A stretch of DNA of 64,000 nucleotides from contig OZ017798.1 of NCBI GenBank assembly GCA_963969395.1, positions 23,056,173-23,120,172 of the forward strand, given 5' to 3'. Positions 34,273 to 45,789 of the stretch are shown piece after piece (within the stretch, counting starts at the first letter, position 1; every line of letters begins with the position of its first letter). Both the position numbers and the translations under genes were made by a program. This DNA is from Pseudoscleropodium purum. Taxonomy: Eukaryota > Streptophyta > Bryopsida > Hypnales > Brachytheciaceae. Below the pieces are notes generated by a model, which made no database searches, was not told where the DNA came from, and saw only the letters and a program-made list of their open reading frames with translations.

Positions 34273-35481
34273 CTAATATAAATGGCGGAAATGTTCATCT
34301 GGCATCGGCCAACGATATGTATTAGAAAATCGCGTAATCACATGGGCCAAACTAGTATTTTCATCGTCAGTCTTCGAAGAAATGCGCTTCAAGTAAGCAT
34401 AAAACACTTTTGCAAAGTCATGAAAGGCAAATTGTGTCGCACTAGGTGTTTTTCGTAGCACGTTGAAATACGCCTCTGATATGTTGTTTCCATTCATCCG
34501 CCGAGCAATTTTTCGAATGGCATACTCTTCCGACTTACGTGAATACATCGGAATGACTTCCACATCTGCACCTGCTTTATGCAAATATGCAATACGTGGA
34601 TCCACCCACCATCTCCTCTGCAAAGTTTGTTTCATCTCATTTGCTGATGTAAATGTGTACAAAGACTTCATTGGTTGAAAAACTAAGGTGGTCATGCCCC
34701 AATCGCAAACTCCAATGTACACACGTGACTCATCCTCTAGAAAATGCAACAAGATGTTGTCCGGAGAAAGATCATTGTGTAAATGTCCAGCAAGATGCAC
34801 TACATACATCATATGCATAAAGGCCCATCTCAACTCCATGCGCTTCTTCCGATATCGCCCTAAACGGTGAGCTTTTACAACCTCCTCTTCGGTTGGATTT
34901 GTATACATCAAACGGATTTGAATGTTGTCTGGATAGTCCTTATCCATATTCAACATTTGTTGAAGAGTTCCACCATTCCACCAATACACATAACCTTCAC
35001 ACGTCGTTCCGTGCACCGTAGCAAACCGTATCACACCCGCGTGTGGAATTCGAACAGCCATTGATTCGTTTTGATGTTCTAACTTTGCAAGATCGAGTCG
35101 AGTTTGGTGGTGAATGGATTTCTTTGCCGCAAATTCCCAATAAGGAAGTATTTCTAGACATCCTTCAATACTGACCTTTCGAATCGTTGCATATCCACCT
35201 CTCATCGTTCTATTATCAACAGCAATCACGTGTGTTGTATCTGGAAGTGCTATGAGGTGCCATTTGTTCCTTTCCGCTTCAGCAACTCCATCATTGCTTT
35301 TCCACCAACCAATTGAACCAACTCGATTGTGCGTTTTGGCGAATGGAACACATCGCCCCCTAAATAAATCCGCTTTCAGAATCACTTCTTCAAACTGGGC
35401 GTCATTGGATCGATATTCCTTGCTATATTTTTGTACAAAGATATGAGCTAAAATGTGCAAAAATTCATGAAAGGATTGCAA
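34273..35481 (-). CDS. Protein-kinase-like ORF, 5-prime end unresolved
   Basis: About 402 open codons. Kinase landmarks: Gly-rich RGGYATIRKV (residues 94-102), FAAKK (Lys 120/121, candidate ATP-binding Lys), catalytic loop HNDLSPDNILL (235-245, with the catalytic Asp) and CDWG (259-262) at the DFG position. It resembles eukaryotic protein kinases but with HND and DWG variants, so I cannot assign a family or prove activity. The frame begins at TTG, and the first in-frame ATG is near residue 93. An ATG in another frame just upstream (MQREYLGTYIKRCN) suggests one frameshift or an upstream exon. It is the best-preserved passenger frame in the CACTA element, divergent to the RING-type gene at 38.5 kb. 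Confidence 0.65.
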   Translation of the reverse strand: MQSFHEFLHILAHIFVQKYSKEYRSNDAQFEEVILKADLFRGRCVPFAKTHNRVGSIGWWKSNDGVAEAERNKWHLIALPDTTHVIAVDNRTMRGGYATIRKVSIEGCLEILPYWEFAAKKSIHHQTRLDLAKLEHQNESMAVRIPHAGVIRFATVHGTTCEGYVYWWNGGTLQQMLNMDKDYPDNIQIRLMYTNPTEEEVVKAHRLGRYRKKRMELRWAFMHMMYVVHLAGHLHNDLSPDNILLHFLEDESRVYIGVCDWGMTTLVFQPMKSLYTFTSANEMKQTLQRRWWVDPRIAYLHKAGADVEVIPMYSRKSEEYAIRKIARRMNGNNISEAYFNVLRKTPSATQFAFHDFAKVFYAYLKRISSKTDDENTSLAHVITRFSNTYRWPMPDEHFRHLY

Positions 35482-38050
35482 CGTTTAATATAAGTACCCA
35501 AATATTCACGTTGCATTGTGTATAAAGCAATTGTAAGAAGGTAGATGAATAAAAATTCTACTATTAAATTGAATTAGTTGACGTCTAATCACTTAGTTAA
35601 CCGCTAAATGTCCAAGTCCTTGCAAGTGTGTTTTGGCTATCGAAAAAGAGCATGGACTTATAGTTATCCCCAATGAAGCAAATTGTTCTTTTTTCAAAAT
35701 CTAACAGTATAGATGTTTAACCCCTAAAGTTCTTTTCACTAAAAGCACTTCAAAACTGCTATTAGTAATGCAAATACCAAGTCTTAGAAGAAAAATACTT
35801 TTGGGCATATGTAACTGTAGGATCTTGTACTAAATTAGTTGGAAAAGATGTGGAAAAAATTTTAGACAAATCTACCATTTGGATTGTAAGATATTAGATA
35901 TTGAATGTTTCATTTAAAGGGGCTATTCAATTATGTCTATTAATGAACAATTGGTAGGTTAACAAACCTAACTTAGCATGTATTTTAATATTTGTTGCAA
36001 TTGTTTTAGGAATATTAGAACATAACACTATTATAATATTCTTATAAATGATATAGTACTAAATCATTTCAAAATCAACAACATTCGAACACAATTTGTC
36101 AATCTTGTCTTCCATACTCCTTTAATGATATATATATATATATAAATATATATACATACATAAAATATATTAGATAAATCAATATGAACAAATCAATGAT
36201 TATATATTTCATAAATATATTCTTCATCAATCAAATAAGAGTGTATGTGCAAATATAGACAAAGATGGTTTCTCCATTTGTTCCCAAAAAATAGATAAAC
36301 AAATAGAGAAAGATATGAAGTGAATGTTACTTGGAGAATTGGAGGGAAAGAAATTGAAGTACTCAATTGCATTTTATTAAATTGGAAAATTGCATGTGGA
36401 TGGCATGAATTAATCTTCATAGATGCTAAACTCATACGAGTTGCATTTCAACATTTATGATTTATGCAATTGATTGAATTGAAAGCTCTTGTAATTACAT
36501 TTTCAAATTTTCGATTCAATCATTCAAATTTGCAAGAGTGATTTATGATAGATTTATAACTTTAAATGTGAAAGCATTGAATGCCTTTATGCGTTTGTTC
36601 ATCAATATATTAATTTTAAATAAATAATATATATTCTTTATAACATATGCATAAACCATTGCATTAAAAAAAACAAAAAACTAAGAGCCAAGCCAAATAG
36701 GCTGGTCAAATGAAGAGAACAAGAGAACAAGAGCCCTACGAGAAAGCAAAGGAAAAAAAGAAAATATCAAAAGGATTCAAAGGAAGGAGCAAGATGCATT
36801 CTTGCAAGACCGTAGAATACATAATGAATTCAAAATCCAAACACAAATATATTTTCTATTTCAATGAGAGTCAAAAATGAACTACCCTGCTCTCAAAGAT
36901 TGTACAATGTACACGTTATACAAAATGAACATATAACAGAAAGAGTAGAAGACATCATTTATCATGATTGAAAACTAAAATGATTTTTTCTTTCTATGTA
37001 AAATATTTTATGAAATGTAACAATGTATTTAATTATCATAGTAATTGGTAGAAATCTTTGTGCAATACATAGAAACATTTCATTTATGTGGAGTTTTTCA
37101 TTTATTTAGGATTAAAATTGAAGTATTATATTCTACAAAGTACAAACTGAAAACAATATCATATACCTAAGTTCAAAAGTTTGCAATTGTTTCGTGAATT
37201 CATTTTGAAAACTCAAACGAAGAAATATTTTATAATCAATATCTTGTTCATTTGAATCATTTCAAAATTCGAATTCCGAATTCAATTCCTATTTATAATA
37301 GAAATTATGTTTGTCAATTTTTTAGATCTTTAAACAATGAACCCTCTTTTTTAAAATTAATATTTAAAAACATCTAAAATAAGAATATTGGAATTACCCT
37401 TCAAAATAAATATAGCACATGTATAAGTGTATAATGTATTCTACTCAACCAACTCAAGTAACGAATTTTTCTATGTTTTAAAAAAAAAATATAGCCATAT
37501 ATGATTTGAAAGTTAAAACATTGATTCTTTTTCTTTGTTTTCAAATCTAATCAAAATTTCATTAAAAAATATGAAAGACTCGATGTTCATTTGAAGATCG
37601 TGATGCACTTCTAATTAGAAAACACAACCTTTCATTAAATATCATGAGGTTGAAATCCATTAAACTGTTATTCTAATTATGTATTGGGGCCTTTTTTTTA
37701 AATTTCATTTGCTTACGATGAAAAAGGAATTGATTATTTCTTCAAAACATTTGATTTCCTAATGAACTTTAAAAAAATCCCCACCATCTTCAGATCTTCT
37801 CAAAACCTATTTAGAAGGATAATATGAGTAAATAATCCAAACATATTGAACTTAACCACATTCCCTTCATTCATAAAACAATTTAGGGGAGAAAAGAAAA
37901 GGTTTAGGGTAATTAGGGTATAGGGTTTAGGGTTTACATTTTTTTTTTTAAATGATAAATCAATTACATTGATCCTCATTTAGCAGTGATTATTAGGCTG
38001 TTTTTTTAAAAAAATGTTACTGCTCTTTTTGAGTAATAATGGCCTCATAG
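35482..38050. other. AT-rich intergenic region between kinase-like and RING genes
   Basis: About 35715-35905 is a diverged partial copy of repeat R (TAACCCCTAAAGTTC, AGGATCTTGTACTAAATT, AAGATATTAGA). About 36127-36165 is an AT microsatellite. No gene is supported; the 80-codon minus frame at 36193-36435 is unrecognised. Confidence 0.5.
37901..37937 (+). repeat. Interstitial TTTAGGG telomere-like tract
   Basis: GGTTTAGGGTAATTAGGG followed by TATAGGGTTTAGGGTTTA is about five degenerate copies of the plant telomere unit, inside the CACTA element. Confidence 0.7.
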
Positions 38051-38059
38051 GATGCTCCA

Positions 38060-38290
38060 ATGAACAACTGGGCAGATGCCGTCGTCGGTCAGTGTTTAAG
38101 TGGGCGGTCGGCATGTCCAAAGCGCGGACGGCGTCGGAAGGCAGATAGGGCGGACGCGGCGGTCGAACGGGGCGACAGGCGGACGGCGCATCCGCTGCCG
38201 AAGCGGACGTCGTCGGTCCGCGCGGCGGACGCGAGGTTCGGGGCCGCTTCGCGCGGTTCGGGGCAGGTCCGACGGTGGATGGCTATAAGG
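38060..38290. other. GC- and CpG-rich island upstream of the RING-type gene
   Basis: About 230 bp of GCGGACG/GTCGG-rich DNA in AT-rich surroundings. Words such as GTCGGAAGGC and GGCGGACG recall the MITE family, but neither CAGGGTTGAC terminus nor a target duplication is present. It may be an old related element or a promoter-linked island. The Arg-rich frames through it are not convincing genes. Confidence 0.5.
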
Positions 38291-40885
38291 GTGGAGTGAC
38301 TTTCATTTCTTCTCACTTCAATTCTCCTTCGGTGCCAAGTTGGATGTGCTACTATTGCTTTATGCGCTAGTTGCTCCTACGAGGTGGAAAGTTGGGATCC
38401 TCTATCTTTTATTATTGTGTTACGATTGATGCCATCACTTTTGACTATCATATGAGATTTTTTTATTCACTTTAATTGGTTATTGAATCCAATTGACAAT
38501 CATAAACGGCGAAGGTGATCGAAATATTGATGGGGTGACTCCGGGAAGCGAAGCCAAGAAAAAAAGCAAAGTGAAGGGGGCTACACATGACCTTCGGCTT
38601 GACATTTTAAATGACCCTACAATTAAAGCAGAGAGCGGGTGGGAAGATGAAGATGCGGAGTATTAGACATCAAAAATGTGCAGGACCTATGTTAAAATGT
38701 AGCACATTGACAAGTTGTGGCCTCAAGAGTTGCACAAGAGTCATACATGGAATTTTTGTTGTAAACCATGGACTTGCAACAACAAACATTTTGTCCATCG
38801 ATCTGCGGAGGTGTGGCGTGTTCTATTCGGAAACAAGCCCAGAAGCAAAGGCTATATTAATTATAGCGTGGCGTGTATGGTTTACGCGGAACTTATATTA
38901 GAGCGCAAGATCGATTGGAGCACTTTTCCGACAACAACAGCTTGCCCACTTCTACTTGAAGCCAATCAAAAGGACATTCCCGACTTGTACAATTCAGAGG
39001 AAGAAACAAAAAAGTATTAAAAAATACTATTGAGGTGAAAACGGATGGTGTGGAAAAAGCCTCAAATGTTGAAGAATTACGGTCTGTACAATCTCCAACA
39101 AAAACAATCAATGAAAGCTCTTCGAAAAATGTGGGGAAAGATGTGGAGAAAGATGTAGAGGCACAGGAGGGTGAAGTCTTTTCCACAGCTCCAACACGTT
39201 TGACCTTTACATCAAATGTTGCGGCACAAACATAAACGGAGTTTGTAAACAAAGGCAAGGTTTGCACGGAACGCGGGGAAACTTCAAAAAGTAAAGTAGA
39301 CGAAGTCTTGGCGGAGAAAGTGGCAAAGGCTAATGCTACAATTGATAGTTTGATAGCCAACAATTGTTTTGATAGTTTGGTCTACAAATCTCCGCCTCTG
39401 CATCAAGGCGTTGAATCTAGTTCAGCGTTAAGTTTAGAAGACAAAGTACATACGCCTCGTGGACAAGGCGTGACGTTTGATAATATATCCTCATTATGAA
39501 GTTCCGAGCGTAAAAGGCGAGTGGAGGAGTTTCCGTTTACAACGTCATTGCCGAGTCCTCTACATCGAACCTTGCAAGACATGTCCAATCCAAAACAATT
39601 GGAAAATCTTTTGAAGCTCTCGGTTCAGTTTGCTAACCTTCATGAAGAAATAGGCGGATCGTCTAACTCCGATGATGGTGCTACTGCTGTTCCAATGAGT
39701 CCACCTGCAGATCCAAAGAATGTTGCACATATACTTGATACAGCTTTCAAGATGACGATGTCAGCTGAATTTTTATCAAAAGTTGCTCCGACTTTTATGA
39801 ATTTGGCCAAAGAGTTTTCTTTAATGGCACCAGAGATGTTGAAAGGTGATATAGCATTTCAGAATCTCACGAAGACTTTCGGACCACTTTTCGAAGAAAG
39901 AGATGTTCACATACTACAATTAGTGGAATATGAGAAAAAAATTGCTGACCTTGGAGGAGTGGAAGCAAGGTGCAAAGTGTTGGAGTTGAAATTAAAGACT
40001 TCGGAGAGTGAGGTTGAACATTTAAATCAACAATCATCGAGGCAAATGGAGGAGTTAATGAAGATGTGTAAACGGATTGCAAAATTACAAGGGACCTCCA
40101 AGAATCCCAGTGAGGTTGCAATCTCACCAGTGATTGTACTCGGAGACAGTCAAGAGACTCAAGAGAGTGAAGATAAACTCTCTCTTCTTTTTTATAAGGC
40201 CAAAGCATGCGACAACCTTGCCACTGTGAATGTACAAGAAAGTCAAGACATGAGCATGTTAAAAGCGACGCAACAACCATCAATAAAAAAGCTTTCATCC
40301 GTTTACGTGAATGCGGAGACGCAAACGAAGAGTTGTGGCTTTAAAGAGTTGAAGCATAAATTGGAGGAGGCAATTGAAGCAAAAGGAATTGTTGAATCCG
40401 AGTTGAATCGATTGCAATTGTGCTTGGATTTGAAAAAGTTTATGCCATCTAGCGGCTTGGAGTCTCGATGGTTAGCATGGGTACAAAGACTCCAAAATAG
40501 ACCCTCTGTAGTATCTCGAGCAATGACAGGTCTTCAAACATTGGCAATGGAGTCGAATGAAAATTGCGATGCCATTCAAAGCTCTTTGAGTTGGTTCAAG
40601 ACTATGTTTGACTATCGCAGTTTAGAATTTTGATTTTCTTAGTATACACCCAAATAGGAACGGAAACTAGTCATTAGCTAACCGGATCCGATTAGGTGGG
40701 GAAGGAAAACTCAGAATTAGCACGGAACGTGAAGTAGTGGGCTTCTTGGATCTAATCCGGTTAGGAGTAAGTAACGACAGAAACGGAATGCAACACGGAT
40801 TAGGTCTAGGACCGAATGATGATGATGAACCGGATTATGATGGTAAACCGGATTCATGATGACAAACCGGAAAGGGTCCAGGGAC

Positions 40886-40893
40886 TATATAAG
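40886..40893 (+). promoter_or_regulatory. TATA box of element B
   Basis: TATATAAG about 190 bp upstream of the ORF ATG, preceded by GGGAC and followed by GAGGAGC. It is conserved in element A at 9146-9153, which supports a real promoter. Confidence 0.6.
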
Positions 40894-41075
40894 GAGGAGC
40901 TTTCACTGTTGCACCCCCTTTTAGAAACTCGACCTTGAGAGCGCGCGGTTGAGTTTTTGGAGTTTGTGCGTCTGGACGTTTGTGTTTTGTCTGTTTTGCT
41001 TCCGGTTGAGATCGGAGAGAGGAAGTGAGGAACGGGACGTGCGGCTAGAAGAGAGTGAGGTAGATGTGAGTGGGA

Positions 41076-42734
41076 ATGCCTCCGCTACGTAGGTCGAGAC
41101 AAGCGAGTCCCTCTGCAAGTGAGGTGAAGCTCCGAAAAGTCATTCCGGTTATTCCCTCCACAGAGCCGGAAAAGTCTCAACTCATGGATGATCTCAAATC
41201 CATGGGTTGCGTAGGGTTTGCCGAGAAACCTTGGGGTTTTAGGGAGGAGAGAATGGTCAAGGAGCTCCTCGGAAAGTTGTCCAACCAGTTTGACAACACC
41301 GTGAGGGGAACTCCCGTCAGCTGGAACGAGGGGATGTGGAGAGCGGTTTACGGTTTCCGGGCAGGAGGTCTGGGAATGGCGAGCCGGAAGGATGAGTTTG
41401 TCCGAGGGAAGTTCAAGGGAGCCGTCAACCCGAAGGACGGATACGCGGTCGAGGATTGCTTGGATGACCGATACCGTCGGCTCCTGCAATTCCTGGTTCC
41501 GGTTCTTCACCCGGAAAAGCCGACCAGGGTGACGATCACCCTCGGCAACACCATTTTCGGTGCCCTCAGTGGTACCCGGAAAGTGGATTGGGCACGGATC
41601 ATTTCCGATCTCGTGGCCCAGCTTGTTAGTAGGGTTGGGAAGAAAAGGGCCACTCTAGTGTGCCCTTATCTCTTCCACCTCTATCGGGAGAACCAAGTCC
41701 TCACCGATAGGGAGGAGAGGGCGTGGAAGACGCAGGAAGTGCTCCTGAAGTATGGGGAGTCGGAGACGGATGACGAGGCGGAATCCGATTCCGGGTCAGA
41801 CCGGGAGTCCAGCGAGGAAGAGGAGGAGCCGATGCCGCCGATCAAGCGACAGAAGTTGACGCCTCCATACAAGCGCGGGACGCCTCCCGGTCAAGACAAA
41901 CCGGCCCCGGAGGAGAAACCGGAAGCCGAGAAGACCAATTCCGGGGGAGATCCGGATATGCAAGATCCGTTCAACGGTCTGATCAACGTCCTCTGCAACA
42001 TCAGGGCGGATTGGGAGGTCAAACACAGGACGCTTGCGGCAATCGGCAAGTTGGTGGGTGCGGCACCGGACAGCAAATTGGCGGAACAAGTGGCGCAATG
42101 CATCACGAATCCGGAAGAGACCCGGAAGCAGGAAGCAGAGATCCGCCGGTTGCAGGAGGAGGTGGATAAACTGAAGGCAACTCTTTTTGCCTATCAGGAA
42201 GACGTGACGGCCACCCGGGAGATGGCGGAAGAGACTCGGAAGATAGCCGAGCAGATCAAGGCGGTCCTGGGAGAGACCGGAACGGCCGCTGCCAAAGCGA
42301 AGCTCTTCGACGAGAAGATCCACGAAGAGAAGAAACTATCCGGTTCCCGGATGGTCCGGATTCTCGCGGACTTCGCTGAGCAGGTGGAGACGACAATGGT
42401 GGAGGGGCGGAAGGCAGTGGACCGGATCGAGGAGAGCAGCCGGAAGCTGACGGGAGCGACGTGCGACAAAGGTATTCATCTTTCTGACATCTCGCTACCG
42501 GATCTCTTTCCGGACGCGACTATTGCGAAGGATAGGAAGGATTGGACTCCTGAGTCCAAGAAGTCTGCACGGACTGGGACTCTGGGCACGAGACCGGATA
42601 TCACCATCGACCTGGAGTCTCCACCCGGACCGAATCCTGCTGAGGGGGAACGGGTCCGGAATTTGAGTGAAGTCTTCGAGGAGCTAGTCCCGGAGGTCGG
42701 AAGCCCGACGATAGGATCTCGAGTTGTAGGGTAG
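41076..42734 (+). CDS. Element B ORF, 552 codons, plant transposon-associated protein
   Basis: An uninterrupted frame from ATG (MPPLRRSRQASPSASEVK) to TAG. The start is ATG 41076 rather than the GTG two codons earlier. Residues about 85-200 (FKGAVNPKDGYAVEDC, RRLLQFLVPVLHPEK, GKKRATLVCPYLFHLY) loosely resemble the putative plant transposon protein domain seen in retroelement-derived ORFs; this is a weak match. Then follow a long acidic Ser/Glu/Asp tract (ESETDDEAESDSGSD), a basic PIKRQKLTPPYKR (possible nuclear signal) and a C-terminal coiled coil (EAEIRRLQEEVDKLKATL). The GC and codon use are far above its neighbours. No catalytic motif is seen; a structural or Gag-like role is possible. Confidence 0.8.
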   Translation: MPPLRRSRQASPSASEVKLRKVIPVIPSTEPEKSQLMDDLKSMGCVGFAEKPWGFREERMVKELLGKLSNQFDNTVRGTPVSWNEGMWRAVYGFRAGGLGMASRKDEFVRGKFKGAVNPKDGYAVEDCLDDRYRRLLQFLVPVLHPEKPTRVTITLGNTIFGALSGTRKVDWARIISDLVAQLVSRVGKKRATLVCPYLFHLYRENQVLTDREERAWKTQEVLLKYGESETDDEAESDSGSDRESSEEEEEPMPPIKRQKLTPPYKRGTPPGQDKPAPEEKPEAEKTNSGGDPDMQDPFNGLINVLCNIRADWEVKHRTLAAIGKLVGAAPDSKLAEQVAQCITNPEETRKQEAEIRRLQEEVDKLKATLFAYQEDVTATREMAEETRKIAEQIKAVLGETGTAAAKAKLFDEKIHEEKKLSGSRMVRILADFAEQVETTMVEGRKAVDRIEESSRKLTGATCDKGIHLSDISLPDLFPDATIAKDRKDWTPESKKSARTGTLGTRPDITIDLESPPGPNPAEGERVRNLSEVFEELVPEVGSPTIGSRVVG

Positions 42735-45208
42735 ATAGGATTTTGATTTCAGTTAGGAGTAGGAGCGGATCCGGATCCGGATCCGGCTCAACAGTATTAG
42801 GTTAGACCGGAAGTTAGATTAGGGTGGCGGCGGACCCCTACGGGTTTTCCGCTCCTTTTTGTGCTTTTAGGGTTTTTATCCTTTGTATATAAATCGGTTC
42901 CCGCGATGGGAATTGGGAGTTTTTCATTTTGCAAACTTCTTGTACTTTTCTATTCTTTTCATTGTGTGTCTCTCTCCAGCGCGACAGGATTGTATGATGT
43001 GGAGTTAGGATAGTACGAGTTGGTTTGCAAGTGATTTCTCCCCTTGGTGTTTATTTTCCGATCCTAGGTGCATGTGAGTAGGTACCAAAGAGTTGGGAGT
43101 GAACTTAGTTCCTCAGCACGTCTAGAGTTCGAGATTCCGGGTGAGAAAGCCGTTGTTAGGCTAGGCGGGTAGGGAGGGATTCCTTAGCTGCGCTAGAACT
43201 CTCGGGTGGGAAATCCGGTTGAGTGTCCGATCTCCTGTGAGGTCTCACCACCCGTATGGGTAACGGAAGAACTTTAGTTGATGTTGGAACGGACGGGTGT
43301 ACTTGTAACCACCTGTCTTCGCACGGATCGGAAGTAGCATCAAGGTCGTTGTAGTACGAGAGGGTCGAGTGTGGGGTCTTTGTGTGACCTACAACCCGGA
43401 TTGCTATCTGGGTTGTTGTGAAGGACCAAACCGGATCCGGATTAGCTTAGGAGTTTAGAAGGTAGGACAGTGGATCTTCAGCCACTATAAGTCACGGAAG
43501 GAGTGGTGGGCCTACCACTCTCAAAATTAAGCGGCGACCCCTCTGATGGTGAAACAGAGGCAAAACTAAACCGGATAGGATTACGGGTATAGGATGACCA
43601 CCCGGACCGGATTGGTCAGGACGGATTTCCAGGATCGGAAATTGTGAGATCCTGGGATTTGGGTATTTGTACGGACCGGATAGTTAGTAGGACCGGAAGA
43701 AGGAGTAATCCGGTCTGTAGTTATCCGGTGTGTTGGTATTTCTGGTTCTAGATCTAGGACCGGAAAGTAAGATTGGCATACTGACTGAGCTTAACTGCTT
43801 AATAGAGCTAGATACTTCACAGGATCTCGTGGGTTCGATCTTTAGAGTCACTTAGTTATACTCTAGAGCGATTTTTGTGAGTATAATGGGGAATTGACCT
43901 GCCCTGTGCTGCGACATTGACCAACATCCTTCTAAGGGATATACAGAGATCACATGTTGGGGAGACATGGATGCCATGTTTGAGCGGTTAAACCACACAA
44001 AGAAGGACCAAACTCCACCTATCAATTGGGCCTTGGAAGTAGAGGAAGGATGGGTCCCTTACAACACACTTTTAGCACATATCAATGTGAAAGACAAGCG
44101 AGTGGTGCATGCTTGTGATCTAGCCTCTCTAATCTTGGATGGTTGTTGTAGCCTTTGCCAAGGCCTCTTTGGACCGGAAGGTGCGGTAACCATGGACTAA
44201 TGTCGCCACACTTTCCATGTCACTTGCATTGTGAAAGCATCACTCATTCGTTCGGTGTGTGCTGAGTGTCGTAGTCCATTGAGTGCTAGGTTCTACGAAA
44301 TGTTTGGTATCTTGGAAGCTATGCCTCCAGGCCACGAGTACAATCGTTGGAATCTTCCTCTTGATCAAGCGTCGTACAAATTCCAAAATTATCAACATTG
44401 GGGGAAGCCAATCCGGTGGAATGCAAATGAACAGAGGCATGATTTATACGAGGAATCTCAGCAACCATTGGATTTGGATGTGTGGATGACTCACAATAGA
44501 GAAGTGGAATTGCGGGCTCGAGGAATCGTAGATGACGCGGCCCGTGAAATGTTTTGTCGCAACATGGAGGGACATTGGAGCTTGCAACACGAAAAGTTCT
44601 TTCGTTTTTCAGATAAAAAAGTGGAGAGAGGACCAGAAGACAGTTGGGTGGAGGTGAACCATGGAAAAGAGTTTGATGAGCAATATAAGGCATACGACCA
44701 CACCCTCGTAGATAGGGCCCTTCTATTGTCGAAGTTGGAAGAGGTTGCAAAAGTTCGTGCTGTCTACGATACAAATGGACAAACAAACACAAGACATTCA
44801 TCTGTAGATGTGGCAGTAGGATTTGATAGGCGCATTGGCAATATTATAGGGCATTGGAAGGCTTTCCTATTGGATGGAGACTGCCTCACAGTATGGCAAG
44901 GGAAAGGAGATGATGAAGTTGTTCAAGCGATGGTAGATCATGTGGAGAGCAACTTGAGAACCTTGAAGGCAGACGAAGTCGATTTATCACCGAAAAGAAA
45001 ACAAAAAAGGAAGCGTGAAGAGGACGATGACTTCTCTCCGTAAACCAAAAAACAATTTCATAAGGTGGACATCGAAGTTCAATCTGGAGGGCAAATAGTC
45101 CGTCCAAGTCAACAACGGTCAACTCGTCAATCATCTGCTAAACTCTTCGGTACAGCAGATTTTCCTTTTGTTTTGGGAGAAGGTAGTGGTCCATTCAGTG
45201 GAAAGTAG

Positions 45209-45500
45209 GATTTGAGGAGAATTTTGTTTTTTAAAAACAATGGTCCTTTCATTGTTTAAAAACAAAAAAGAATGTGAAAGATTTAGATCTTAAAAAGATC
45301 GTATAGGATTCAATAGTGATATTGGAACTATGTTTTCATGTATTTTGTTTATACATACATATTTATACATAAAGATGCTATATTTTCATTTGCGTATAAA
45401 AATATTTTTATATGTACATCTTATTTTACGTGGATGCATTCATTTGTGATTGTATAACATTCAAATTACATAACAATATAAAATTTTCTAATGAATAATG
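45209..45500. other. AT-rich spacer after the RING gene
   Basis: Poly-A/T-rich 3-prime flank, no feature recognised; TATTTTCAT/TATTTTTAT words could serve as polyadenylation context. Confidence 0.35.
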
Positions 45501-45504
45501 TCAA

Positions 45505-45680
45505 TGCGAAATCCGCCCCGTTCGCCCTGTCCGTCCGCCCCATCTGGTCTGTCCGCCCGACCGCCCCGCCCATCTACCTTCCGACGGCGGGAAGGACGCT
45601 GCATCCGCTAGCATCCGTGCGTCCGGACGTCCGGAAAACGGACGCTATTTTGAGGCGGACGTTGAGATTCGTCAACCCTG
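45505..45680 (-). mobile_element. GC-rich hAT-type MITE, copy 7 (5-prime truncated)
   Basis: The right half is typical (GGACGCTATTTTGAGGCGG, ATTCGTCAACCCTG, terminus 45671-45680). The other terminus is missing, and no target duplication can be paired. Confidence 0.8.
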
Positions 45681-45789
45681 GTGAAGGTCCTATCTTTTTC
45701 TTTCAAAAAACTCATGCGGTGAGGTTTTGGGAGTACAAGCCAAATTTCATTGTATTGCATACCTTGTAGGGCAGTTGTAGAAGAAAACT

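Larger units (their letters stand above)
40613..43916 (+). mobile_element. LTR-like element B (3.3 kb) with an intact ORF
   Basis: It starts TATCGCAG and ends GCTGCGACA, flanked by TTGAC on both sides (40608-40612, 43917-43921), a 5-bp duplication. Its first 420 bp or so and last 1.25 kb align with element A. The interior adds a GC-rich 552-codon ORF. No terminal direct repeats, primer site, RT or integrase are present inside. It is therefore either a solo LTR that itself carries an ORF or a non-autonomous retroelement-like unit. It is inserted in the coil/RING gene. Confidence 0.85.
38487..45208 (+). pseudogene. Coiled-coil / RING-H2 protein gene, about 1,130 codons, broken and split by element B
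   Basis: Without element B and one target copy, the frame reads through KTMFD then QHPSKGYTEITCWGDMD. The N-terminal part (38.5-39.0 kb) has WNFCCKPWTC and VWRVLFGNK. The middle (39.5-40.6 kb) is helical with predicted coils (LELKLKTSESEVEHLNQ). After B comes CCSLCQG, then CRHTFHVTC and CAEC, matching C2-H2-C2 RING-H2 spacing, followed by about 270 residues ending in a basic tail (SPKRKQKRKRE) and a TAG at 45206-45208. Stops: two near 38670-38700, TAA 39233-39235, TGA 39497-39499, TAA 44198-44200 inside the RING, TAA 45041-45043. A frameshift lies in the A-run near 39015. RING domains usually act as E3 ubiquitin ligases; the substrate is unknown. Confidence 0.72.

Noticed and set aside
38060..38316. 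ORFs in the GC island as a gene
   Set aside because: Arg-rich in several frames, composition-driven, no recognisable domain.
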